Part shown: piece by piece, positions 1 through 6,867 of the stretch | Layout of the letters: every line of letters starts with the position of its first letter | Position numbering within the stretch: position 1 is the first letter of the stretch | Assembly: GCF_016925615.1 (NCBI RefSeq) | Contig: NZ_CP070499.1 | Coordinates: forward strand, 2,852,001 to 2,916,000 | Reading direction: 5' to 3' | DNA length: 64,000 nt | From: Natronosporangium hydrolyticum | Lineage (GTDB): Bacteria > Actinomycetota > Actinomycetes > Mycobacteriales > Micromonosporaceae | The notes under the pieces: generated by a model | The model's input: only the letters and a program-made list of their open reading frames with translations | The model's database searches: none | Told to the model about the DNA's origin: nothing | Made by a program: the position numbers and the translations under genes

Positions 1-1
1 G

Positions 2-255
2 GGTGGCCATTTCAACGCCACGACAAACCAGGACCGGACGACATACTTCCAGACCGCTCCGCCCGACTTCCTTCCGGAGGTTCTGCGCTATGAGGCTGAC
101 CGGATGGCCAGTCTCGGCGACTCGATCGACCAGGAACGGCTCGACTCACAGCGTCGCGTTGTCCGCAACGAGGCGCGGCAGAGCCATGACCTACGCCTCG
201 CCGAGGCGCTCCTGAGCGCCGCCTTCCCGGTCGGGCACCCCTACCACCACCCTAT
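2..255 (+). pseudogene. M16 zinc peptidase, 5' fragment (interrupted by IS)
   Basis: This is the N-terminal part of an insulinase/pitrilysin-family (M16) peptidase, open from the left edge of the window, so the HxxEH zinc motif would lie upstream and is not seen. The visible reading frame runs GGHFNATTNQDRTTYFQ through RYEADRM to AFPVGHPYHH. These are typical M16A segments: the NA.T..D.T.Y strand, the E.DRM helix and the F..GHPY motif before domain closure. The frame then runs into an IS3-type element and meets a stop about 35 nt inside it. The same protein resumes at about 1771 with HTTMGAMKQLEQL, so joining the two halves restores the family pattern HPYHHTTxGSM. The gene is therefore almost certainly inactive as it stands. 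Confidence 0.8.
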
Positions 256-267
256 CTGTCAGGCTCG
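256..267 (+). repeat. IS left terminal inverted repeat
   Basis: CTGTCAGGCTCG matches the inverse of 1753-1764 at 11 of 12 positions. It marks the left end of the IS3-family element. The TG at 257-258 fits the 5'-TG...CA-3' termini usual for this family. Confidence 0.65.
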
Positions 268-337
268 GGTGGGACATGGGACAGGGTAATCTCCTGAACT
301 GACCATCGAGCAGGGCGAGACAGGACCATCGAGAGCG

Positions 338-745
338 ATGACCATGAGTAATGCCGATCTGGAGCCGCGGGCTGAGCGTCCCAAGCGCAGGGTGTTCACC
401 AACGAGTACAAGCTGGCGATCGTGGCTGAGTACGACGCGCTGACCGAGTCGGGTGCCCGCGGGGCACTGCTACGCCGCGAGGGCCTGTACCACTCCCATC
501 TGATCGAGTGGCGCAAAGCGCGCGATGCCGGTGCGTTGTCCGGGCCGACGCCGAGGCCGGGACGCAAGCCCCAGCGCAGCCGGGAGCAGGTCGAACTGGA
601 GCGGCTACGCCGTGACAACGAACGAATGGCCGCGGAGCTGGCGCGTACCAAAGCCGCGCTTGACGTGGTGGGAAAAGCACACGCGCTCTTGGGGATGCTC
701 TCCGAGAGCGCGGAGCCGACGCGCGAAAACAGGTCGAGCAGGTGA
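338..745 (+). CDS. IS3-family transposase OrfA
   Basis: A 135-residue protein that would supply DNA binding for the IS3-type transposase. Residues 18-60 (RRVFTNEYKLAIVAEYDAL ... LLRREGLYHSHLIEW) form the helix-turn-helix typical of the orfA superfamily of actinobacterial IS3 elements. Residues 85-125 (REQVELERLRRDNERMAAEL) form a leucine-zipper-like coiled coil used for multimerisation. The stop overlaps the start region of orfB by 4 nt, with orfB in a different frame. This is the normal IS3 arrangement, in which a -1 shift or reinitiation makes the OrfAB fusion. OrfA looks intact, but without a functional OrfB it may only act as a regulator. Confidence 0.85.
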   Translation: MTMSNADLEPRAERPKRRVFTNEYKLAIVAEYDALTESGARGALLRREGLYHSHLIEWRKARDAGALSGPTPRPGRKPQRSREQVELERLRRDNERMAAELARTKAALDVVGKAHALLGMLSESAEPTRENRSSR

Positions 746-1736
746 TCGAGGAAGCGTTTGTCGAGTTGGCGCCGGTCACCGGGATCAAGCAGGCATGTCG
801 GCTGTTGGGTAAGCCGCGTTCCAGCCACTACCGCAGGTTACGGCCAGCGCCAGCGGGTCAGGCCCGGCCGCCGCGGCCGGCTCCGCCCAATGCGTTGAGC
901 CGCGCTGAGCGGGATCAGGTGGCTGCGGTGCTGCACTCGGAGCGGTTCGCCGACAAGTCCCCGGCGCAGGTGTGGGCCACCCTGCTCGACGAAGGTGTCT
1001 ACCTGTGTTCCGAGTCGACCATGTACCGCATCCTGCGCGAACGCGGCGAGGTGCGGGAGCGGCGCCGCCAGGCCCAGCACCCGCCGCGGGTGCGCCCGGA
1101 GTTGGTCGCCCACGGGCCCAACGAAATTTGGTCCTGGGATATCACGAAGTTGCATGGTCCGCATCGGGGTGTGTACTACGACCTGTACGTCATGATCGAC
1201 ATCTACTCCAGGTATGTGGTCGGGTGGCAGGTCGCCGCCCGCGAGTCCGGTGAGCTGGCTGAAGAGTTCATCGCCGAGGCGATCGGCCGCATCGGTGTCG
1301 CGCCCAGGGCGGTGCACGCTGACCGTGGCACTGCCATGACCAGCAAACCGGTCGCCGCGCTGCCGACCTGAACATTGACCGTAGCCACTCCCGACCGAAG
1401 GTGTCGAACGACAATCCGTTTTCGGAGGCGCAGTTCAAGACTCTCAAGCATTGTCCGGCGTTCCCCGGCCGGTTTGGATCCATCGCTGACGCCCGCGCGT
1501 TCTGCGCCGAGTTCTTCACCTACTACAACCATGATCATCGACACCGCGGGATCGGGCTGCACACCCCCGCGTCGGTCCACTTCGGCACTGTCGAGAAGAT
1601 CCGCGAGGAACGGGCCAAGGTCCTCGACGCCGCCTACGCCGCCAACCCGGACCGGTTCCGTAGCCGACCCACGCCACCGACCATCCCCGGAGCGGCATGG
1701 ATCAACGAACCACCAGCGACCACACAGACATCGTGA
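742..1736 (+). pseudogene. IS3-family transposase OrfB (frameshifted)
   Basis: This encodes the rve integrase core of an IS3-type transposase. The first frame (742-1371) has the HTH_21 segment and RSSHYRR, then the first catalytic Asp in WSWDITKL and the second in HADRGTAMTSKPV. It then hits a stop. The following frame picks up at about 1360 as ADLNIDRSHSRPKVSNDNPF, followed by SEAQFKTLK with the catalytic Glu, and runs to 1736. Family members read AALLADLG at this point, so about 4 nt are missing near 1360-1366. The break lies in the middle of the catalytic core, far from the usual orfA/orfB programmed shift, so I read it as a disabling mutation or, less likely, a sequencing error. Confidence 0.8.
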
Positions 1737-1752
1737 GTAACACGTGTCTCAA

Positions 1753-1764
1753 CGAGCTTGACAG
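1753..1764 (-). repeat. IS right terminal inverted repeat
   Basis: CGAGCTTGACAG is the inverted partner of 256-267. Seven nucleotides later (1771 onward) the M16 peptidase frame resumes as CAC ACC ACG ATG (HTTM). Confidence 0.65.
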
Positions 1765-2557
1765 CTTCCGCCACACCACGATGGGTGCTATGAAGCAGCT
1801 TGAGCAGCTGACGCCGGGCGATGTCGCTGGGTTTCACCACAGGTATTACGGCCCGGGGAACGCCACGCTGACTCTCGTAGGGGATATTGATCCCGCGTCG
1901 GCGGTACGGCTGGCCGAGGCATGCTTCGGCGACCTGGCTCCTCGTATCCCGCCGGAACTGCCGTCGATGTCGCCAGCCGGCAACCGCTCACAGCAGGCCG
2001 TTGTGCTCGAATCTTCCAATCTGCCGGACGACCGCGTTCATCTGGGGTTTCGAATCCCGCCCGTCGGGGATCCCGAACATGACGTGGTCACCGTCTTGGG
2101 GGCGGTGCTCGGCCTGGGCCGGGGCAGCTTGCTGGCGAGAAGCCTCGTCGAAGGCGGCTTGGTCCTGCCGGCCGGCGAGCTGATGACGGTCTGGAGGTGC
2201 AGCGGCGACAGTTCACTACTGGTGGCTGGACTGAGGGCGGCACCTGGGGTCAAGGCGGAGGAAGTGGAAGCAGCCGCCCGCGATGTCATGGAGGCTGCCT
2301 GGTCCCAGATGGTCGAGGACGACCTGCAACGGGCGAGCGCACTGGTGGTTGCGCAGGTCCTGCGTCACATGGAGACAGTCAGTGGGCGCGCCGACTTCCT
2401 CAGTGAGATGACGACGGTCTTCGGCGACCCGCTCGCCGCTACGGGGTTCGTCCACCGGATCCGCGCCGTCTCGCTTGACGATCTTCGCGATACCGCTAGA
2501 CGGTTACTCGTCAGTGACGATGCGTTCGTTGTCAAGTGCGTGGCGAGGCGGGACTGA
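1765..2557 (+). pseudogene. M16 zinc peptidase, 3' fragment
   Basis: This is the rest of the M16 peptidase that starts at the window's left edge. It reads HTTMGAMKQLEQLTPGDV, then FHHRYYGPGNATLTLVGDID, which is the strand ending the catalytic N-domain. A linker follows, then the M16_C domain (RVHLGFRIPPVGDPEHDVVTV ... SLLARSLVEGGLVLPA). It ends 18 nt before the second M16 gene. A GTG or ATG inside the IS (for example 1697) could give a truncated product lacking the zinc site, but there is no sign that this is a natural start. If the IS is ignored, the two M16 genes would form the usual catalytic plus non-catalytic pair. Confidence 0.75.
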
Positions 2558-2575
2558 CCAGAGTGGAGGGCACAT

Positions 2576-3877
2576 TTGATCGCGTGGCCGCGCTGCTTGT
2601 GGCGAGACCAGACCCTGATGGTGAACCTTCCCCGTCGAGCCACCGCCGCCGCCACCCTCGTAGTGGAGTCGGGCGCTGCCGCCGACCCGCCCGGCCGCGC
2701 CGGCCTGGCGACCCTGCTGGCACGACTGCTTCAAGCCGGTACGCCGGACATGGATGCCGAACTGGCCGTCGGTCTGGAACGCTTGGGAGCCCGATTTGCT
2801 ACCCATGCCGGCTGGGACGCTCTACGCCTCACCGTGGAGGCGCCCCGGTCGTCCCTTGCAGCCGCAGTGGCTCTGATGGCCCGCCATCTGCGTACCGCGC
2901 CCGGAGCATCGCTGTCGGGCACCCAGCTACAGCAGCACGCCAGCTGGGTCGAGCGGCGATGGGCGCGCCCCGCGGTCGTGGGGGAGGCCGCGTTCCGAGA
3001 GGCGGCCCTGCGTGGGCGGTGCCGGATGCCCCTGGAGGGCACGCCGGCCACGGCCAGGGCTTTGGAGACGGTGGATGTCGAACGTGCTCACGGTGCCCTG
3101 TCGGCCGTGCAACGGTCGCTGCTGATGGCCGGGGACCTGACGTCAGCGGAGTGGGACGAGGTGCTTGGTGCCGCCGGTGACCTTGGCGCACCCCACGAGA
3201 CCCGTCAGCAGCACGCCCGGCGGGTGGAGGAACCACCGTTCGGCCAAACCGCCCCTCGGCTCGTCGTGGTTGATCGGCCGGGATCGGGTTCGAGCCTGGT
3301 GTCCCTTGGATGGCGACTGCCGTCGTACAGCCGTGACGGGCATGCCGCGCTGATCCTGTACCTTTCCGCACTGACCGGTGCCCACGGCTCGCGGCTCACG
3401 CGGGCGTTGCGGGAGCGGGAAAGCTACACGTACTCGATTGGCAGCAAACTCGACCTGTCGCGCCACAGCGGGTGTGTCGCTATCTCGTTTCGGGTATCCC
3501 GCGCCGCAACAGCGTCGGCCGTGCGGGCGGCCGTCGCCGCGATCGAGCGGTTGTCACGGCACGGCTTCACCGCGAACGAACTTCGCGTGGCGCGCGCATA
3601 CAAGGCCGGTAGGATGACGGCGAACTTGCAGACCCCTCGAGACGTGTGCCACATGATGGCCAGTCTGGTGGAGTCGGGCCGGCCGGCTGACGACATCTTC
3701 GCGCTGCGCGACGAGATCCTACGGTTGTCTCGGGCGCGGCTGAATTCGCTTGCCCGCCAGACGCTGTCATTGGGCCGGCTGGTGGTCGTGGTAGTCGGAG
3801 ACGCCTCCCGGGTCAGGGACGGTCTCGCCGAACTCCCGCTGGCGCGAATCGCCACCTTTCACCCATCCTCACCGTGA
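2576..3877 (+). CDS. M16-family peptidase-like protein, non-catalytic subunit
   Basis: This 433-residue protein has the two-domain M16 fold: an N-terminal half (GAAADPPGRAGLATLLARLLQAGT) and a C-terminal half with DGHAALILYLSALTG and SRLTRALRERESYTYSIGSKL. In active M16 enzymes the segment after DPPGRAGLA contains HxxEH. Here it is LLARLLQAGT, so no zinc ligands are present. The downstream R.RE..YTYSI motif matches the substrate-pocket Arg/Tyr pair usually supplied by the inactive partner. It follows the interrupted catalytic gene by 18 nt, as in two-gene M16B complexes. The start is a TTG; the next in-frame ATG is about 12 codons in (MVNLPRR). With its partner disrupted, the protein has probably lost its function. 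Confidence 0.75.
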   Translation: MIAWPRCLWRDQTLMVNLPRRATAAATLVVESGAAADPPGRAGLATLLARLLQAGTPDMDAELAVGLERLGARFATHAGWDALRLTVEAPRSSLAAAVALMARHLRTAPGASLSGTQLQQHASWVERRWARPAVVGEAAFREAALRGRCRMPLEGTPATARALETVDVERAHGALSAVQRSLLMAGDLTSAEWDEVLGAAGDLGAPHETRQQHARRVEEPPFGQTAPRLVVVDRPGSGSSLVSLGWRLPSYSRDGHAALILYLSALTGAHGSRLTRALRERESYTYSIGSKLDLSRHSGCVAISFRVSRAATASAVRAAVAAIERLSRHGFTANELRVARAYKAGRMTANLQTPRDVCHMMASLVESGRPADDIFALRDEILRLSRARLNSLARQTLSLGRLVVVVVGDASRVRDGLAELPLARIATFHPSSP

Positions 3878-3951
3878 TGCTCGCCGCGACGCTGACGGGG
3901 CGGCCCGGACCCGGACCACCCCGTCAGCTTGCTATTTGTTGGTGGATGGGC

Positions 3952-4358
<407 letters not shown>

Positions 4359-4454
4359 GGTTCTTAGTTCATCTCGTTTCCCCTCGGCGACATCTGGTAT
4401 GAATCAGACAATGCTGGCACACATGCCGAGGGCAAGCGCGACGAAGTAAGAACC
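4359..4454. repeat. Palindromic repeat copy 1, 3' of the PIN toxin
   Basis: Two 30-nt arms (4359-4388 and 4425-4454) are inverted copies of each other at 25 of 30 positions, beginning GGTTCTTA and ending CCCTCGGC, with a 36-nt loop. The element starts 15 nt beyond the stop of the minus-strand PIN gene. Its left arm is related to sequences at 5210-5240 and 6491-6520. It could be a terminator, a MITE-like element or a recombination site; sequence alone does not decide. Confidence 0.65.
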
Positions 4455-4468
4455 GCCCTTCGCCCACC

Positions 4469-4903
4469 TCAGGGCAGCAGGGTAAGGGCAGACACGTGGG
4501 AGGGGCGGACGACGCCGAAGTGACGGCGGTCCAAGGTAGCGATGGTGGCGGCGCCGTACCGCTCGGCGACCGCGACGACGACTGCGTCTGCGGTGCCCAG
4601 GGGTAGGTCGGAGTAGCGTCCCACGAGGTGCGCTGCTCGGTTGACGTCGTCCTGGCTTACTGCTATCAAGTCGTATACACCGTCGGCGACATCGCGGAGG
4701 AACCCGACCTCGGCCTGGACACCAGCGCGGCTGGCCAGCATGTAGCCGATCTCAGCAAGCAGCGGCTGGGGGAGCAGCAGCGGGCCGGGAAAGGTTTCCA
4801 GGAGCTCAACGCATTGCTGGTGACTTGAGTCCTTGCGGTTGGCGGCCCTGGCTCCAGGCTTCCCTGACGACCTCCTTGGCGCGGGCACCGAGGTCCGGTT
4901 CAC
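4469..4903 (-). pseudogene. PIN-domain (VapC-type) toxin missing its N-terminus
   Basis: The minus-strand frame from about 4840 to 4469 is a clear PIN-domain RNase: KDSSHQQCVELLETFPGPLL, LPQPLLAEIGYML with the conserved Glu, SDLPLGTADAVVVAVAERYG with the conserved Asp, and ATIATLDRRHFG with the last acidic site. The first beta strand with the opening catalytic Asp (usual pattern xxxDTSxLxA) is absent. What precedes RKDSSHQ is the antisense-shifted end of the antitoxin gene. The open frame extends to an ATG at 4903 only through antitoxin sequence. I infer a deletion that joined the antitoxin 3' end to the toxin interior, leaving an inactive toxin. Confidence 0.7.
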
Positions 4904-5048
4904 CGTCGAAGGTCGCTGTCGTGCGGAACCTGCGACGCCGCTCGCCCTGGACTGTCTCGGCCCACCGACGCAGTAGTTCTACCGCGTCGGCCAGGCGGTC
5001 GTCGGGCACCGCGTCTATCAGTTGGTGCGCCTCCTCGCGTACAGTCAT
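4806..5048 (-). CDS. Antitoxin-like protein of the PIN module
   Basis: An 80-residue protein, MTVREEAHQLIDAVPDDRLA ... DAVELLRRWAETVQ, an all-helical acidic N-terminal domain commonly found directly upstream of PIN toxin genes in actinobacteria. A basic middle part (GERRRRFRTT) and the segment GARAKEVVREAWSQ follow. The final residues (GRQPQGLKSPAMR) come from reading into PIN-gene sequence in another frame, so the original C-terminus probably ended near REAW. An alternative upstream start lies at 5081; I prefer the ATG at 5048 because it begins at the conserved helix. The protein would neutralise a toxin that now looks broken. Confidence 0.6.
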   Translation of the reverse strand: MTVREEAHQLIDAVPDDRLADAVELLRRWAETVQGERRRRFRTTATFDGEPDLGARAKEVVREAWSQGRQPQGLKSPAMR

Positions 5049-5171
5049 GTGCCAAGTGTAGGCGGCGACACGGTCAACCACGGTGCGGCCGCGCTAGCGA
5101 CTTCCCCTGCCTTCGGCGGACGGGTCATGAGCGCCGACGTCATGTGTGGATCATGCCGCTAGGGCAGGATC

Positions 5172-5269
5172 GAAGATCGACCGCCGATTTCGCAGGTCAC
5201 GGTGCTGTAGGCGGTTCTTGGTTCATCCATCTTGCCCTCGGCGGTGGACGAGAACAGCCAAGAACCGCC
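5172..5269. repeat. Palindromic repeat copy 2, 3' of the AbiEii-like gene
   Basis: The stretch 5172-5240 aligns with 6452-6520: both read GAAGATC, then ATTTCG-CAGGTCACG, then TTGGTTCATC and CCCTCGG. Inside it, GGCGGTTCTTGG at 5210-5221 is perfectly inverted as CCAAGAACCGCC at 5258-5269. It begins 19 nt beyond the stop of the minus-strand AbiEii-like gene, the same position that copy 1 holds relative to the PIN gene. Confidence 0.65.
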
Positions 5270-5287
5270 GCCGAGTTCTGTTCGCCG

Positions 5288-5938
5288 CTACTGACCGGCG
5301 GCTTCGACCTCATCGGCCCAGGCGAGCAGCCGTGCGTGGAGCGCGTCAACCTGGTCCGCGGTGAGCTTGTACGGTTCAAACGCGGAGGTCGGGAACCGTC
5401 GTACCGCGCGCAACGCCTCAGCGAAGATCGGCAGGTTGAACCCGGGATCGTGTTCGGCCGCCATCCGCAGCAGCTCGCTGGTGGTGAAGCGGCCATCTTC
5501 AAGGACACCGTGTACGTCGATGTAGTCACGGACCTCGGCCCGGCCGAACAGAGCGCATAGCTTGTTCGCGACGGCGTCGGCGGGATGCAGGACCGGGCCG
5601 ATCGCGAGCTGGACCGGTGGGTACGCCCGCCAGTCCATGCCGAGTTCCACGGTGCTGACGGTGCCGGGGCCCGGGTCGGTCACGGCGAGCCGTGCGAACG
5701 AGGTTCCCTCCCGTTCGATGGCGACCTCCAGCCCGTCGGCGCGCAGAGCGGCGACCACTGCGTTCTGGGCCGCTGGGAAATCCGACGTTGCTGCCATGGT
5801 GGTGAACAGGTCCACGTCCTTGGAGACTCGGTCGACGAAGCCGTGCGCCTGCACTGCGTAGCCACCCGCCAGGCAGAAGCCGTACCCCGCCGCAGCCTCC
5901 AACGCGACCCGAGCCAGTCGCTGGTGAAACGGATCCAT
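5288..5938 (-). CDS. Nucleotidyltransferase, AbiEii/AbiGii toxin family
   Basis: A 216-residue protein of the DUF1814/AbiEii family, whose characterised members are toxins of type IV toxin-antitoxin and abortive-infection systems. The nucleotidyltransferase core is visible: GYGFCLAGGYAVQAHG (Gly-rich turn), then RVSKDVDLF with the DxD-type metal site, then KLCALFGRAEVRDYIDVHGV, matching the K...RD..D motif. The length is normal. It lies 6 nt after a 107-residue partner, so the two are one operon. The usual AbiEi winged-helix antitoxin is not adjacent; the partner is of a different type. It could act as a defence toxin, or as a housekeeping nucleotidyltransferase of unknown substrate. Confidence 0.75.
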   Translation of the reverse strand: MDPFHQRLARVALEAAAGYGFCLAGGYAVQAHGFVDRVSKDVDLFTTMAATSDFPAAQNAVVAALRADGLEVAIEREGTSFARLAVTDPGPGTVSTVELGMDWRAYPPVQLAIGPVLHPADAVANKLCALFGRAEVRDYIDVHGVLEDGRFTTSELLRMAAEHDPGFNLPIFAEALRAVRRFPTSAFEPYKLTADQVDALHARLLAWADEVEAAGQ

Positions 5939-5944
5939 CCCGGT

Positions 5945-6268
5945 TCAGGCCGCCCTGGGCAGACTCGGGAAGCGGGACTCCCACAGCGTCCGGACCTTGC
6001 GCGGCAGCCACAGCTGGCGCCACACGTTGGCCAGGGTCGGACCATGCACGAAGGCACGTAGGTCCTCGACGCGCATCGACTCCCGGATCACCCGTTCGTA
6101 CATGAGATTGCGCTGGCGTTCATCGGACAGGTCGTAACGGCCCTGCTCCGACCAATCCAGGCGCAGCGGCAGCTCGACCACACCAGCGGTGGGGCCGGTC
6201 AGCTCCTCCAGCGAGTCCGGCACGGTATACGGCCGGCCATCCTCGTACAGCACCCGCGCTTGCGCCAT
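5945..6268 (-). CDS. Uncharacterised partner of the AbiEii-like protein
   Basis: A 107-residue protein (MAQARVLYEDGRPYTVPDSL ... LRLDWSEQGRYDLSDE) whose middle and C-terminus are rich in Arg and Trp (ERVIRESMRVEDLRAFV, VWRQLWLPRKVRTLWESRFP). I do not recognise a known domain, signal peptide or helix-turn-helix. Its gene ends 6 nt before the nucleotidyltransferase start, so it occupies the antitoxin position of the module. Central residues 45-75 look like a DNA- or protein-binding helix pair, but this is inference. An upstream ATG at 6286 would add six residues (MSDNGG). Confidence 0.55.
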   Translation of the reverse strand: MAQARVLYEDGRPYTVPDSLEELTGPTAGVVELPLRLDWSEQGRYDLSDERQRNLMYERVIRESMRVEDLRAFVHGPTLANVWRQLWLPRKVRTLWESRFPSLPRAA

Positions 6269-6451
6269 GCCACCATTATCGCTCACGTCCGGTGGCTGCC
6301 TCCTTGAGTAACCGCTGCTCTCCTGAGGGTGACGTACGTAACACCCGACCTGGCTGGCAACAGGCCGGCTCCCCGTTTCCGCAGTTCAACGCGGTGCGGT
6401 CGTCCGAGATGCGGCACGCTCGATGCCCGCTGCCGCGCATCTAACGAACTA
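6269..6451. other. Intergenic, no gene seen
   Basis: About 180 nt without a supportable ORF. It must hold the promoter of the leftward AbiEii module, but I cannot pick a convincing -35/-10 pair. The segment at 6376-6392 (CCGTTTCCGCAGTTCAA) vaguely resembles the conserved part of the neighbouring repeat. Confidence 0.4.
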
Positions 6452-6521
6452 GAAGATCAACTCGCATTTCGGCAGGTCACGCCGTTGCCAGTGGCTCTTG
6501 GTTCATCGCGTTTCCCCTCGG
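6452..6521. repeat. Repeat copy 3, overlapping the truncated glyoxalase gene
   Basis: This stretch aligns with 5172-5242 over about 70 nt (shared blocks GAAGATC, CAGGTCACG, CTTGGTTCATC, CCCTCGG) and its 3' part with 4351-4387. Unlike copies 1 and 2 it has no inverted second arm. Where that arm would start, the coding sequence of a glyoxalase-fold gene begins, so the repeat now supplies the last 17 codons and stop of that gene. Confidence 0.6.
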
Positions 6522-6744
6522 GGACCCGGTGGAAGTAGAGCCGGGGTCCGGCGCCGGTCGGGTCCTCGGCCAGCCCTCGGCTGGCCAGGTCGTCGTCGGT
6601 GAGGCCGGCCTCCCGCAACGGCCGGGTGATCTCCTCGGGCGCGTCCAGCGCGCTCCCGCCGGTGGGATAGCCGAAGACCGCCGCCCAGAACCGTGCCAGC
6701 CTCCCCGGATCATGGCAGTCGAACGTGATGTTACCGAGCCGCAT
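6457..6744 (-). pseudogene. VOC/glyoxalase-fold protein, truncated 3' end
   Basis: A 95-residue frame beginning MRLGNITFDCHDPGRLARFW, then AAVFGYPTG and PRLYFHRVPEGK. This is the first beta-alpha-beta-beta-beta module of a vicinal-oxygen-chelate (glyoxalase/bleomycin-resistance) protein, with the usual DCHDP..LA.FW signature. Family members run on for another 40-60 residues after the LYFxRVPE strand, including the second metal-binding module. Here the frame passes into the dispersed repeat (RDEPRATGNGVTCRNAS) and stops. The protein is therefore half-sized and probably inactive. The start is well placed, with a CAGGAGGGGC ribosome site just upstream on the minus strand. Confidence 0.7.
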
Positions 6745-6796
6745 CGCCCCTCCTGAACCTTCTGTACGAACCTTCGCGCATACGCTAGGTGGGAAC

Positions 6797-6815
6797 GCGG
6801 ACGAAACCGGTCCGC
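6797..6815. terminator. Possible terminator of the membrane-protein gene
   Basis: GCGGAC at 6797-6802 pairs with GTCCGC at 6810-6815 around a 7-nt loop, about 50 nt beyond the stop of the minus-strand membrane protein. There is no T-run, so this is only a candidate. Confidence 0.3.
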
Positions 6816-6867
6816 AGACGCCGGGCGCCCGGATCTTCTGTAGTGGTGCCGTTGTCCGCGGAGCCCT

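Larger units (their letters stand above)
256..1764 (+). mobile_element. IS3-family insertion sequence with degraded orfB
   Basis: The element is about 1.5 kb and interrupts an M16 peptidase gene. Its ends carry an 11/12-bp inverted repeat: CTGTCAGGCTCG at 256-267, and CGAGCTTGACAG at 1753-1764, whose reverse complement is CTGTCAAGCTCG. It encodes the classical IS3 pair: a small orfA with an N-terminal helix-turn-helix and a leucine-zipper-like C-terminus, and an overlapping orfB with a DDE integrase core. I see no perfect target-site duplication. The flanks share only CCAC, set 5-6 bp outside the matching ends (247-250 and 1771-1774). The orfB frameshift suggests an old, non-autonomous copy. 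Confidence 0.85.

Noticed and set aside
1356-1410. Programmed frameshift within IS orfB
   Set aside because: IS3 shifts occur at the orfA-orfB overlap (here 742-745). This break is inside the catalytic core, and family alignment suggests about 4 missing bases, so decay or error is more likely.
247-1774. Target-site duplication of the IS element
   Set aside because: Only CCAC is shared by both flanks, and it is 5-6 bp away from the matching inverted repeats. I do not count it as a clear duplication.
5144-5560. 138-codon plus-strand ORF over the repeat and the AbiEii gene
   Set aside because: It starts in the intergenic repeat and runs antisense to the nucleotidyltransferase, with no domain.
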